This document shows, piece after piece, positions 1-10,794 of a DNA stretch of 64,000 bases. The DNA is from Hirundichthys speculiger (lineage: Eukaryota; Chordata; Actinopteri; Beloniformes; Exocoetidae), in the NCBI GenBank assembly GCA_018398805.1, contig JAGFBZ010002252.1, positions 124,001 to 188,000 of the forward strand, read 5' to 3'. The notes under the pieces are model-generated. The model saw only the letters and a list, made by a program, of their open reading frames with translations. It was not told where the DNA came from and searched no databases. The stretch's first letter is position 1. Every line of letters begins with the position of its first letter. The translations under genes and the position numbers were made by a program.

Positions 1-1872
1 CAAACTCCTCCTGGAACATCTTCAACGTGGATTTTCCCTTCAGGCGTTAATAAAGCACCACTGAACTGAAATGAATTAAGCTCCGAGCTCCCCGCTAGTG
101 ACCAGGAAGCAGACACCCTCTACCTTTAAGCTTCGGCTGAAAACATTTCTGTTTAACAAAGCTTATAGTTAAGGGACAGCTTCATTGATGGCCTGGATAC
201 TTTTTTTTTTTTTTTAAATGTCATTATTAGGGGTGCATGATAATTATCGGCCCAATAATTATCAGGCCAATAACAGGAAATGATGACGTCATTCAGATAG
301 GTCCGATATCACGACGAATAGCCCCGATAACATATATATTTTTGTCAACATGGCAGTGCCTCGCTCCCCCTGAGCTTTGAATGACCGGCAGTGAATGTTA
401 TGTTCAAGTGACGTCGGCATAATCAGAAAAACGATTACTCAATAAGGAAAATCGAGAATACCCCCTGATGCCAGAAAACAACTTGTTAATTCGGTCATAA
501 TTTTAGTAGTTGCTGACTTGAATTGATATTCACAGTATTTTCCCACATGTTACACATAAAAAATAGAAAAAATAGAAAAGGCTGAAAGAACAACTAGTGA
601 ACAAGGGAACGTGGGAATTTACGTTACATCTTGAATGCAGCATGCAGCACAGTACTGATGAAAACATGGCGGAGATTGTATGGAAATTTGAAGATAGATG
701 GTTGGTTATTTGTGACAAATGCTCCAAACGAAGGAGGGAAACACAGCACCAGCTTTAATACTTTAACAATGATGAGCCACCTGAAACATAACCATCGCTT
801 AGATGGAGTTTTGAAATCACGCTAACATGAGCTAACGTGAGCTAACGTGAGCTACCCAGCAGCAAGTCTCTCCTCTCCTCTCTCATCTAAAGCTTCCATG
901 AGATAATAAAAAAAAAACAATGTACCTCATTTACTTTAATTAATTTAAACAGAACCAAAAGCCAAAATCCTTTAAACATATTTTTTTGTTACTATGGAGT
1001 GCACTTTTTCAGTTTATTTACACAGACAAGTCTAACTTGTGTCAGTACATTATGCACTGTGCATTATTTTTATTGTCATTGAGGAATGCATTTTTTCAGT
1101 TAGTAATTCTGATGCATGTATTTCCATCAGTTCAAGGAGCCTTTATTTTTTTTTTATATCAGTCAGTAATGAACCTTATTTAAGTTGATGTGATATATCA
1201 AATAGGTTTGTTTGATAGCTTTACAAAAATGTTTGAGGCTTGCCAATAGTTTTTCATTGGAATATATTATATATATATAATATATAATATCTGTTTATTT
1301 AAAGAGTCAAAACTGCTTTTGGTTTTGTTCATAGTATTGATGTAATGATCTTAGGTATATGTGTGTGTTATCGGTTATCGGTATCAGCCTTTAGGAGCTG
1401 AAAGTTATCGGTTATCGGTTTTAAGAAACCGTTATGGTGCATCCCTACTCATTATTATTGTCTCTTTTTCCTGTCATTTAAGACACCCAACCAGTTGAGG
1501 CAGATGGTCGTCCTCCCTAAATCTGGGTCTGGTTTTTTTTTAAGCTCCATTAACTGGGTCTTTTCCTCTCTACTGTCGCCTTGTACTTGCTCAGGATGGA
1601 GATTTTCACCATCGTGAATATTTGATGCCATCTGTTGAGTTCCTCTGCAAAACTATTCTTAATGAATCAATTTTGAACTGAGTTGGAATGAACTGGATAA
1701 TGATTTAGAATTCACTCGATCAAGCGTGAAATTACAGCGAGTTGGACTGAACTGGAGTTTGGACTGGATTATATCTAACTTGGTAACTTTATAATGTTTT
1801 CTGCGTGAAGTGTCTTCAGATGACTTTGCTGTGAATTGTCGCTCTTCAAATACAAGTGAACTGAACTGATGA
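1..1872 (+). mobile_element. L2-clade LINE 3' end, split by a hAT insertion
   Basis: Bases about 80-170 encode the end of an L2-type reverse transcriptase ORF, with a terminal LKTFLFNKAYS peptide that closely matches the end of the better preserved L2 ORF at 43403-44212. The 3' untranslated part is interrupted at 221 and resumes at 1449. It runs to a degraded tail near 1870 with the usual L2 ending (cttcagatgactttg, then tgaactgaactga). The 5' part lies off the window. The fragment sits inside intron 2 of the minus-strand exosc9 gene. The clade call rests on the recognised C-terminal peptide and tail. Confidence 0.75.
229..1448. mobile_element. Non-autonomous hAT element with BED-finger remnant; TSD TCATTATT
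   Basis: The element is flanked by a perfect 8-bp duplication TCATTATT (221-228 and 1449-1456). Its ends are imperfect inverted repeats (AGGGGTGCATGATAATTATC on the left; the reverse complement of the right end begins GTAGGGATGCACC). Eight-bp duplications with such short ends are diagnostic of hAT. Around 665-800 a degraded BED zinc finger is visible: a CDKC motif, then after a frameshift an HLKHNH motif. A second copy in the opposite orientation lies at 51104-52230. It has no catalytic transposase region. Confidence 0.85.
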
Positions 1873-1954
1873 TGAGTAAAGCAGCATTTCATGCCAATGA
1901 GGTTACTCAGCAGGCTCTACTTTATAAAAATCAACTCGGTTTCAAAAAACTCAC

Positions 1955-2533
1955 TTGGTTTGTCCCAGATCCACGAAGCAGCATCCATAATCAGTCCCAA
2001 AAGTGATCTTTATCTTCCTGTAGTCATAAGTCTCCCGTCCATCCAGCCGCTACAGGAGGAGAAGAGGGAATGAAGGTCTGCTATCTTTTCTCCCTGAGCA
2101 GGAAAACAGACGCCACTCAGGCCGTCTCATCACCTCCACTCCTCTCTCCTCATGTCGCTTCCTCGCCTCCTCCACTCAGACCAAGACATAAGGAGACATG
2201 ATTTGGACAATGTGTAGATCTCTCTTATCAGTGCTCTCGAAACATTCACTTCCTCAGTTCAATTTAAAACATCCATGTGAGCAGAGATGAGAAGACAACA
2301 TGAGGAGAGAGGAGTCAAGGTAACAGGCATCCTGAACCTGCAGCTGTCATTTTACAACCATGTCAAGCGTGAGGCGTTGCACAAATGCATCCTTCCTGCA
2401 TTTTAAAACAGTTATAATCTGAGCATCAAAGGCGTTCGTGTCAACAGCGGAGACGTTTTAAACTCACCTTTTTCTCTTCGATGGCTTTCAGCAGGAAGTC
2501 TCGTTCACAGTTGGAAAGTGGGGTGTCCTTCAT
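1955..2533 (-). CDS. exosc9: Exosome complex component RRP45 (exosc9), coding exons 1 and 2
   Basis: EXOSC9/RRP45 is a non-catalytic RNase PH-like subunit of the ring of the RNA exosome, which processes and degrades RNA in nucleus and cytoplasm. Exon 1 (2533 down to 2468) encodes 22 residues beginning MKDTPLSNCERDFLLKAIEE and ends at a GTGAGT donor. Exon 2 (2049 down to 1955, 95 nt) follows an AG acceptor and encodes RLDGRETYDYRKIKI, then TFGTDYGCCFVDLGQTK up to a GTGAGT donor. Exon 1 ends in phase 0 and exon 2 in phase 2. The order and spacing match the N-terminus of vertebrate EXOSC9, including the LDGR and FGTDYGCC segments. Exon 3 and the rest of the gene must lie left of base 1, beyond an intron that holds the L2 and hAT copies. 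The start is the first ATG, just downstream of a CpG-containing promoter. The identification comes from recognised protein similarity. Confidence 0.93.
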
Positions 2534-2700
2534 CCTGCAGGCTTTCGCTGTGTGTTAGTGCTTTAGCTTCTCTTCACAACAAGCATGTGGACACTTTGGA
2601 TGTTTACGCGAAGGCGAGCAGCGCATGCGTACCGGCACACAATTTACGGCACTTCAGATCCGAATTCACAAATGTGTCGTTTTGTTCACAAACGTCGTGA
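2534..2700 (-). promoter_or_regulatory. exosc9: exosc9 5'UTR/promoter with an NRF1-like site
   Basis: The 170 bases upstream of the exosc9 ATG are locally CpG-containing and hold GCGCATGCGT at 2621-2630. This matches the core of the palindromic NRF1 consensus that is common in TATA-less housekeeping promoters. No TATA box is seen. Function is inferred from position and motif. Confidence 0.5.
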
Positions 2701-3497
2701 TCACGTCAATCCTGGAGAAACGAGAATACGAAAATAACCAGTGTGTCTGTTATTAATTAACTGATAATTATTAATAAGTTAGATTAAAAGAAACGTAACC
2801 ATTAAATGTCAATGTTCGAGCAGGAGTTCATATACATCTCAAACTCTCCCAAAAGTGTGTCTAAACACATTAAACAAGTTTTAATGTACAGACCGCGGTT
2901 ACATTTTAAAATAAATGTGTTTCCCTCCAACATACTGACTGAAGTGTGTTTACGACAGCTGAAAACGCTGAGCGACCCATGCTGCATTCGAAAGCAACCG
3001 AAAACTCGGGATTTTTCACTTGTGAATTTTCATCACACGACCGTATGCCCACAATCACCACGTGACTCCAATCCATGATTACTCTAGAAGCTGCAGGGGT
3101 CTTCAGTGGAGAGAATAATGACGATGTCATTTCATCTAAACAATCTTCTTTTATTCATTTTTATTTAAAGTCAAAATTTCATCTTCGGTTGCTATTATGA
3201 AAATAAGAAAAGACCTGCTGTTATGTGGAAAAATAAAGTATCTGCGTCCTCTTTCAGTTCTCTTAAATGCAGAACTTTGTTTATTTATTTATTTATATGA
3301 TATGACTGTATAAACAATAATTTAAACTTGGAGAACATCAGTGTTTGTTGGCAACTATGTGTTTTTTGCATACCTGTAAAGTTTCCCGTTTTGGCCGGGA
3401 AAATCACGTATTTTACTCTCCTCTCCCGCCGTCCACCCGTATTAGTATTTTCCCCGTAAATCTCCCATATTTTAACCTGCGTTATTAAAAAATAATA
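2701..3497. other. Intergenic, no gene recognised
   Basis: The only ORFs here are short and overlap on opposite strands. Bases 3372-3497 are a decayed repeat rich in cccgt/tattttcccgt motifs, the kind of sequence that also fills the small MITE at 5001-5080. Nothing else is supported. Confidence 0.5.
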
Positions 3498-3505
3498 CCG
3501 TATCG

Positions 3506-4159
3506 TAGTGCTGGGCGATATGGAAAAAATCATATATCACGATATGGACTATTTTATATCACGATAATGATATATATATCATATATACCATAATAAAGTA
3601 TGTTTTCAGTTATTCTCTGAAAAGTTTGAAAAAATTTCATTGCTTACTTTTCAACTTTATTTTGAAAGGACATTTAGCTGAACTGTCACAAACATACATT
3701 TTAGTGCAGCAAAAACAGGTAGGTACAGAGGTACAGTAGCTTTCACATTTTTTTTTTTAAAGTGCACAACAGTTTCTGAGAGGAAAAACACATTTTTGCA
3801 CTGAAGTTCAGCTATAAAAAATAAACACAAATTATTTTTCAACTTTCTGAAATCTGTAACCTTGTAGTGCAAAGTTTGCAAAACAATATAAAGTGTCTAA
3901 AGTAAACATCAGGGTTGAAGAGAACTCTGTTTAAGGCATTAACCATGAATAAAAGTGCAAACATAAAAGGCTACTTTGTAGAAGTAGATATGTTTCTATC
4001 AAATTTATTGTTGCAGGTTATTTAATTACATATCTGCTGTAATAATTGATAAAATTAGGTTAGAAACGATAGAAACGATAGAAACGATATAAGAGAAATG
4101 GCACGATACACACTTTTATATTGTCCCCACGATATGTATTGTCATATTGCCCAGCACTA
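3506..4159. mobile_element. 654-bp hAT MITE with TAGTGCTGGGC ends; TSD CCGTATCG
   Basis: Perfect 8-bp duplications CCGTATCG lie at 3498-3505 and 4160-4167. The terminal inverted repeats start TAGTGCTGGGCGATATGG on the left; the reverse complement of the right end starts TAGTGCTGGGCAATATG. The interior is AT-rich, with cgatat motifs near both ends, and encodes nothing recognisable. Its clean TSD suggests a fairly recent insertion. Confidence 0.9.
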
Positions 4160-4230
4160 CCGTATCGGGCGGAGTAAAAACAAAACAAAAAAAAACAATA
4201 AAACATTTCCAATCTGAGATCTGTCACTTG

Positions 4231-4442
4231 CCTCGCGATAACTCCCACAGCAGTAGCCATAGGGCAGTAGCTACTACAGGCGGAAGATGTCGCGAGGTTT
4301 GTGTGTGCACCGGCTTTGAAACAGGTGGTGCACACACAAACGGGTGGTGACGTCACAGGCCCGAGAGATTCTCTCGGGCCTGTGACGTCAAAGGCACGAG
4401 GGATGGGCGTGGTCTTGGAGATCCGTCATGCCTTTGACGTCA
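4231..4442. promoter_or_regulatory. Cluster of four inverted repeats carrying three CRE palindromes (TGACGTCA)
   Basis: Four perfect inverted repeats follow one another. They are cctcgcga/tcgcgagg (4231-4238 and 4290-4297); 15-bp arms gtttgtgtgtgcacc and its complement (4297-4311 and 4327-4341); 21-bp arms starting TGACGTCACAGG with a 1-nt loop (4348-4368 and 4370-4390); and 14-bp arms TGACGTCAAAGGCA/TGCCTTTGACGTCA (4383-4396 and 4429-4442). CRE/ATF octamers lie at 4348, 4383 and 4435. A TATA-like CTATAAGAG near 4458 and an ORF start at 4540 follow, so a compact promoter is a reasonable reading. A replication hairpin or transposon terminus is an alternative. Confidence 0.55.
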
Positions 4443-5000
4443 TATAGGTTGTACTGTACTATAAGAGAATAACTGGTAATTTCTTCAAACAGTTGATACA
4501 GGTGTGTTTTCAAGAACTATTCTACGGGTTGGATTAATAATGGATCGCGGGTTCGCAAAGCAGAAAGGATGCCGAACCAAACTGAATCCCTTTATCACCA
4601 CAGTGATGGTGAAAATATTTAAGAGGTGTAAGGCTCTCAGGAACCGCTCTAACCTGGAGTGGTCTAGCCACATTAACCGTTTAATCAACAAATTAATGCA
4701 GACAATTGATGTCCCAAAAAAATACGCTCCATTTTTAGCCCACAAAGACAAAGCAGTTAATGAGGTAGTGAATAATCTCCTGATGATCATCAGCCGATCA
4801 GAGTTGGAGGCTGCCATTGTAAAACAACACCGATCAGTGGATGCAGCCATTGTATACTGTTTGAAAAACTATATCGAAAGAGATTCTCGACATCTGTGGA
4901 ATGCACATGCATGGAGCTTCTTGCACCATTTCGTTACAGAAGTGATTGGTATTATTATTCATTATGTGTTGTTCAGCGATAAACACTACATAACGGATAT

Positions 5001-5080
5001 TAGGGTTGCCACCTTCCAGACATGAAAATACAATACATGAAAGGACAATTCCGTATTTTACGGGACGGGTGGCAACCCTA
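5001..5080. mobile_element. 80-bp hAT MITE, TSD ACGGATAT
   Basis: It has 13-bp perfect terminal inverted repeats TAGGGTTGCCACC/GGTGGCAACCCTA and a perfect 8-bp target duplication ACGGATAT (4993-5000 and 5081-5088). The interior has an attccgtattttacgggac segment. It inserted inside the ORF that starts at 4540. Confidence 0.93.
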
Positions 5081-5098
5081 ACGGATATACTTATGTAT

Positions 5099-5528
5099 TG
5101 TCATGGTTTGCAGTGGACAGAAGGAGGACCAAAGAGCAGGAGTTCAATTAAGCAAAAGGTTTATTAACAAAAACACAAAGTTCAAATAATCAAAAAGCAC
5201 AAAAAGTCCCAAGGATCAAAAACACAAAAGTCAAAACATAACTTATCTTACTCCAGGAGACGAAAGGGAAACATACGGGACTGCAAACACATATTCACGA
5301 CAATGGACCCACAGAGAACAGGGGAAAATGACAGGACTTAAATACACAGAGGAACAGACGAGAGGCAGGTGCAGGGAATCAGAGGTAACGTAAGGAAGCA
5401 AAGCAGAAAACAATAGAGACAAGACAGACCTTCAAAGTAAAACAGGAACCACTAAAGACAGGGAGAGACGCCAACTTGACACACATAGACACACACAGGG
5501 CTGCCATGGCTGACCCAGGCCATGACAC
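5099..5528. mobile_element. Unclassified insertion, TGTCATGG...CCATGACA ends
   Basis: The short inverted ends TGTCATGG (5099) and CCATGACA (ending 5527) enclose about 430 bp. GTAT occurs on both sides (5095-5098 and 5529-5532), consistent with a 4-bp target duplication. The TG...CA ends would fit a solo LTR, but no LTR polyadenylation signal was recognised. It lies inside the ORF starting at 4540, whose frame continues on both sides. Confidence 0.55.
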
Positions 5529-5654
5529 GTATATAGTTGACATGGGTTTTGTCCAGGTGATCTGGTTCACCCTCAATCCAAAAAAGGTACTGAACCCCAA
5601 CAGCTTCATACGCATTTACAGGGCTTAAAGTAAAAAAAAGTCCTGAGCCTGAAC

Positions 5655-5960
5655 TTTTTTCTGGGTACTTTATTCTGGTACTGCAGGAACTTGTAACATC
5701 ACACAGGTTGTATTGTTGGGCTCCTGTCGATTAACAGAGAATGTAAATCTATACACGCTGGGCTGCTGTTGATGCTCACTACACTTTTCATCTAACCCTG
5801 TCTTCATTCTGCTGTCCCACGACACACACACACTACATTACCCATAAGGCCACACCATTACCCATAAGGCCACACCATTACCCATAAGGCCACTTTCTTA
5901 AAGGGGCCAGGCTGGCTCACAACATTTCTTCACTGTGAGAAAACGCGCACAACATCCTGT
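5655..5960 (-). repeat. Repeat shared with 60536-60613 (Tigger-like remnant)
   Basis: The segment around 5660-5715 (actttattctggtactgcag, then aacttgtaacatcacacagg) is the reverse complement of 60568-60613. The stretch cttcactgtgagaaaacgcg near 5928 is also mirrored near 60560. In the other copy this sequence lies within an element with pogo/Tigger-like ends, so this is probably a fragment of the same family. Confidence 0.5.
5836..5893. repeat. Tandem repeat, 20-bp unit x 2.9
   Basis: The unit cattacccataaggccacac occurs at 5836, 5856 and 5876 with no mismatch in the visible part. Confidence 0.9.
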
Positions 5961-6132
5961 GAATCTTCTGCAATTTTTTTCTTGATTTTTTAATGATATA
6001 AAAAGGCAAATAAAAAGGCGGAATAAAAAGGCAAATTAATACAGCGGTTCAACTCCTCTGGGAAGTGAGTAACACGTTTGCAAAGATTAAGAATTAAAAA
6101 AGTGATAATTACCGGTAGAATAAAATAAAATA

Positions 6133-6134
6133 TG

Positions 6135-6165
<31 letters not shown>

Positions 6166-6180
6166 TAATAATAATAATAA
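6133..6180. repeat. AAT trinucleotide microsatellite
   Basis: This is an AAT/ATA tract with a single interruption (taaaaataa). Confidence 0.9.
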
Positions 6181-6319
6181 GATGCGTTGTAGAGTGTAAT
6201 GTGTTGTGTGTTGCTGTGTGATCGAATGGTGCACTGTTTTGTGTGAGCTCACATACTGTGCTTTGTATGAATAATATGAATACATTTTTTTTGTTTTTTT
6301 TTTTTGTTGAGTGTTGATT

Positions 6320-6417
6320 GTTATATTGTTTTTATCTTCTGTAAAGCACTCTGTGTACTCTTACTGTGAAGGGTGCTCTATAAATAAATTTTACTTACTT
6401 ACTTACTTCCAGCAATC
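6320..6417 (+). repeat. LINE-like 3' tail with ACTT repeats
   Basis: The sequence gtaaagcactctgtg, then gggtgctctataaataaa followed by acttacttacttactt is the usual end of a fish LINE or LINE-mobilised SINE. The upstream body was not recognised. Confidence 0.45.
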
Positions 6418-6419
6418 CA

Positions 6420-8030
6420 ACTCAAGTGAGATTTTGAAAATATACACTCCCTCCCTCCTCCCAAAGGCTCCGCCTCCTCCTCTTCAGCTCACCCCTCGAA
6501 ACCACGCCTTCACACGATTCACGACTACATGAACCGCAGGGAGGGAGGGAGGGAGGGGTGGGAGTGCATTGATATTTGATGGACGTATTAGGCAGCCAAT
6601 GAAAGTAATGATGATCACTATTTTGATTGGTCAGAGTTTTTCTCTGATTGTACCCTCTAGACCGGACCAAAATGTTTCGTTTTTTTTGCAAACATTTTAT
6701 TTCAGTGGGTACAATGGGAATGTGAAAAGGTTTTCAGGCAATATTGTAAAAAGTGTTGCAAAAAAACAACACCTACCCCACCTTTAAGTAATTTTTAGAA
6801 GTTGGAAAGTGTTGCATGGCGAACGGTGTCGCGACAGGTCTGAACAAACTGGCCGCGGAGATCTTACGGTGTCCGCTGTCTGCGTCTCCCATAAGATAAA
6901 TTATGGTGACCAATCCTGTCGCATCGGCCAGTTGCGCGGATGAACTCCATACAAACTTGCTGGCCATCCACTGGTGAAACACAGACAAGTGGTAGTGCTA
7001 AAGACATTGTAGGTAGATAAGATGGATGGAGAATTTGACAGAGAGACAGAGGATAGCGGCTGGGGCCCTTCTGGAGTTCCCAAGTCTATTGAAACGCAGC
7101 TGGAAGTCTTGAATGCAGTTATTAGAAAGACAGTGGAGGCTAAAGATAGTGAGAGAAAGAATAAGACGTTGAAATTAGATGTTGAAAGTTTATTGAGAGA
7201 AAAGAGAGGTAAAATGTCAGACACAGCCATTAGGTCTGTGGTTTTGGGAGAAGGCAGACGACTGCAGGAAGAAAGCTGAACATTGTCTGGAGAAAGAAAC
7301 TGAATGTGGACAGCTGAGGAGAAGCACGTTGTCAGGATCTTTTTTGAAAAGATTCTAACTGCGTGTTCTTTGTTGGAAAGGAGAGTCTCGGCCGGTAGTA
7401 CAAGTACAACACAGATGTTTAATTGCGATAAACGTGATATCACGGCTCTCTGGTAGAGGCAGTCTCTAACACGACGAGAGGCCGAACAAAACAAAACAAC
7501 AACAATTTATACAGAAATATGTGTCACTAGATGGGGGGGAGCCGCGGTTTAGACTTGGCTCTCCCATTGGCCGGTCCGGTCCTCCGTTCGAATGTCCAGT
7601 CCATTGTCTTCAGGTGGTCCTCTTCTGGTCCAATCCACTGCCGGCGTTTCCTAAAAAAAGAATGGTTACCTATGCCACAATGCTTTTCTACTTACCTGGC
7701 CAGGTCTTTGTTTCCAAACATGTGTTTCTAACCGGCTACAGCTGGGCTAGTTTGCTACATTTCTAATATAAAGTAAAGACAAAACATACACTAAGAATGA
7801 TCTAGGACACTGAGAGGTGGACATATGGTTTATTAAACAAAACAGTATAATAAAAACAATGAGCAACAATAAATCAGTATGATATAAAGCAAGGGGTAAT
7901 GTAATTTATGTTTCCAATACTAGAATATTAATAATACTATTGATAACAGTACTATTTCCAATATGTAACTAATGTGTATTTGTGCGCAAATGAGACCCAA
8001 TAGCTGCACTAATTCTGGACCTAAAAAGTT
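6420..8030. other. Unresolved accessory DNA with a short ORF at 7022-7279
   Basis: Bases 6421-6790 look like a decayed dispersed repeat (GGGA tract at 6540-6560, ending in cctaccccacctttaag). At 7022-7279 an 85-codon ORF starts with a true ATG (MDGEFDRETEDSGWGPSG) and is charged, with coiled-coil tendency. I cannot place it in a family; a retroelement gag-like fragment is possible but unsupported. The flank 6790-7500 shows no splice or promoter signals I trust. Nothing is seen in 7770-8030. Confidence 0.35.
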
Positions 8031-8154
8031 AAGAAAATTCTGACCTGACTTCCGGTTATGGAGGCGTAGGGTACAGACGCATGGTGCCGTGCTCCGCTTG
8101 CTAGCCCACTGAAATTAGCCTTCTGCCGAATTTTCATTAAGTCAACTCGACGCC

Positions 8155-8594
8155 ATGCGTGCTTTAATAAGTGGGAAAAGTGATAACGAGACAATGCCAC
8201 AGAAAAAGACGGACGGAAATAAAGATGAGAAGAATAGGCAAATGACACCACCGAGTGCTAGCAGCAACAGCGGCGGGCTAGATGACCAGCCTTCACAGCA
8301 CGCCCCTCAGTGGTTCATTTCTGAGATGGAAAAAGGAATACAGAGGATCGAGTCCATGATTGAGGGACGTCTGAATAAGCTTTCCGAAACGATGGAAAAG
8401 ATCGCTAAAGACAACGAGGCTATTGGACACAGAGTAAAGAGCATCGAGGGGAAGCAATGTGAGTTTGATGACTCGCTAGCTGCTTTGCAACGTGAGCTGG
8501 ACGATTACAAAAAATCTACGGATGGCGAATTGAGTGACCTGAGGGACCAATTGGATGACCAAGAGAACCGAGCCCGTAGGAAGAACCTGAACCG
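8155..8594 (+). pseudogene. L1 ORF1 N-terminal part (RNA-binding coiled-coil protein), truncated
   Basis: The ATG at 8155 lies just after the L1 5' end. The translation has a low-complexity basic/Ser N-terminus, then a heptad coiled coil (about residues 55-140, including IERIESMIEGRLNKL-like heptads) ending in DDQENRARRKNLNR. This matches the QENRSRRNNLR-type junction between coiled coil and RRM in L1 ORF1 proteins. The RRM and C-terminal domains are lost where the sequence passes into hAT DNA near 8595. Confidence 0.75.
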
Positions 8595-9916
8595 TTACTG
8601 TCTAATATGAATTTATTTCACAGATATAAATATATTAAACACAATAACTAGTTCGATAAACTACATTTCAAAAGCGAACTGTAGTTTATTTAACAGGAAA
8701 ACAAGTGCGTCCGTCAAACATATTAGGGCTGCAGCCATCATAAGATCTGGCCAAAAGACATCTCTCCATGTCTTTGGTTATCATCACCTTTATGTCAGAA
8801 TTGCATTTACTCAAAGGAAGTGGGCCACCAGAGACATTTCCCCACCAATTTAAAACATCCAGGGCCATTTTCCAAGCTCCAGTCCGCACAATCCTGACAA
8901 ATGACAATATGGTATGATAGATAGACGGACGGACAGACAGACGGACGGACGGACAGACGGACAGACAGACAGACAGACAGATTCTTTATTGTCTGTCTCG
9001 AGTAAAAATAGAATTTCATCTTTAAAACAGCTCAATGAAGCATTAAAACATAATTGAGAACCACAGTCAAGCACATTGACTAAAACTCATTCAACAACAG
9101 TAAAAAAGTTTATGTGTTCTTATTAAGGGCAGTTATTTCAGCAAACAACGCACACACATCTATCAGCGCTATGCACGGTGCTGAAACAAGCTCTGATATT
9201 CAATTCAATTCAACTTTATTTGTACAGCGTCTGTTACAATGTCAGTTGTCTCTAGGCGCTTTACAGAGACCCAGTGATTTCAAGTGATTTTCAATAAAAC
9301 AATACCAGCGTCTTAGTTTGGGAACATAAATCATAAAAATACAGTCTGATAAATCGGACCAAAGCCAGACCGACCTCTAGCTGAAGTAGTCGGTCCACTT
9401 GCACTGTTGTCAGTACTAAACATGGCTGTTGTCTTCGTTTACTTCAAAAATCCAAACTGTCCGAGACTTGGCTGTTTCCGTTTGGACAGTTTCAATATAA
9501 TTTGAGGATAAGCCAAATATCATTTGCGTTGATTCCTTCAATTTCAAATACAGTATACCATCAAAAATCCCCCCAGTCCACCCATTCACTAATGAGGAGT
9601 TCATGTGCGGCTACGTAAATCTAACGATTCTCCTCCAGCGTTGCCACGGTTATAACAGGAATATATGGAATTATGTTAACTAGTTGAGGCAAATGTTTAG
9701 AAATATTGAACATTAAATAGCACATAAACACATACAGCCTTGACATGTTAATTCTTTTTTATTTAAGGAACCTCAATGTAGAGAAAATAAAATATATCTT
9801 AAAGTGGACAATTCTTTAGAGCTCCCCCTGAATGTCTCAGGGCAGGCTCTCAGAGGAGCTCATGTCCCTCTCGGGGGAGCCGAGCTCCCCTTAGCTCCCC
9901 CGTAATTCCAACCATG
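8595..9916 (-). mobile_element. Truncated copy of the hAT element at 61064-62913
   Basis: Read on the minus strand, this copy begins with the hAT end CATGGTTGGAATTAC at 9916. It is nearly identical to 61064-62457, including a 62-codon ORF with the same translation (9416-9604). It stops at 8595, about 455 bp short of the other hAT end, and abuts L1 ORF1. The simplest explanation is that the hAT inserted into L1 ORF2 and a later deletion removed both L1 internal sequence and one hAT end. The CTGT/CCGT tetranucleotide tract at 8920-8982 is shorter than in the other copy. Confidence 0.8.
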
Positions 9917-10794
9917 GTTTTACTCCATTCCACTTAAACCCGGTTTTACCAGGGGCATTGAGAGATAGTGTTACTAGAGACTGGTACAACAGAGGTATAT
10001 GCACTTTTGGACATTTATATGAGCGAAATTATCTGAAATCCTTTGAGCAACTGAGGCTCTCTTTTGGGTTCCCCTCTGCACACTTCTTTAAATAGTTGCA
10101 AGTCAGAGATTATATTAGGGTACAGCAAGGTGGGAAACTTATCCCCTTAGAGGACTTCGAGATAGACAGTATGATGCGAGACAAGCTTAACTGCAAGGGT
10201 TTTCTATCCTACGTTTATAAAAGACTAATGAGCCTGGCAGAAAACAAAGCTTTTAATGCAAAACTTAAGTGGGAAACTGACACTGACTCGGCCTTCGAAG
10301 CGTCTGTGTGGAAGGAGATTTGTAGTAGTTCCCAATCATTCTCCTACAACAGCCGGCATAAACTATTACAGTTTAACCTTATACACAGGGTCTACTTGAC
10401 GCCTCAACGTCTCCATAAGATAAGTAGTAACTACTCTGAACACTGCCCTAGATGCAAGACTGAAACGGGGTCCCTTCTCCACATGTTTTGGGCATGTAGT
10501 TGTCTGGAGCAGTACTGGAGATCTATCTTGGATATGGTCAAGAGTATTGTGGGGGTGGAAATCCCAGCTAATCAACGGCTGACACTATTAGGGGACCTGT
10601 CGAGTTTACCATTTAATATGAGAGTCAACACTCGCTTCATCAGATTAGCCCTAATTGCAGCAAATAAATGCATTGCTATCAACTGGAAGAGTGAGGATCC
10701 TCCTAGTGTCTCTTTATGGCTTAAAGAGCTATCGTCATATTTGCCATCAGAAAAGATCATGTTTAATCTCAGGAAAAAAACCATCAGTCTTTGA
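9917..10794 (+). pseudogene. L1 ORF2 C-terminal part
   Basis: The frame reads from hAT/L1 junction to a TGA at 10792-10794 with one in-frame TAG at 10091-10093. Recognisable L1 ORF2 C-terminal features are an RDWYNRGI segment, the CPRCKTETGSLLHMFWAC cysteine-rich motif (C-x2-C...H-x4-C) and the following helical tail. The reverse transcriptase and endonuclease domains are absent. Confidence 0.75.

Larger units (their letters stand above)
4540..5628 (+). pseudogene. 188-codon ORF of unknown family interrupted by two insertions
   Basis: I do not recognise this protein. The ATG at 4540 has a good context (A at -3, G at +4) and follows a TATA-like CTATAAGAG and the CRE palindrome cluster. The N-terminal half is basic (begins MDRGFAKQKGCRTKLNPF) and probably helical. 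A hydrophobic stretch near residues 130-145 could be a membrane segment. An 80-bp MITE splits the frame after base 5000, and a second insertion (5099-5528) splits it again. If both insertions and one copy of each target duplication are discounted, the segments 4540-5000, 5089-5098 and 5533-5625 remain in one frame ending at TAA 5626-5628. There is no other stop or frameshift, so the gene was probably intact until recently. Possible origins are an orphan host gene, a transposon accessory gene or a captured viral gene; the sequence alone does not decide. Confidence 0.55.

Noticed and set aside
6901..7494. 197-codon minus-strand ORF
   Set aside because: No family resemblance or promoter; it overlaps the charged ORF at 7022-7279 on the other strand, and neither has support beyond openness.
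8918..8982. CRISPR-like or satellite array
   Set aside because: It is a simple tetranucleotide tract with no spacers, within a hAT copy.
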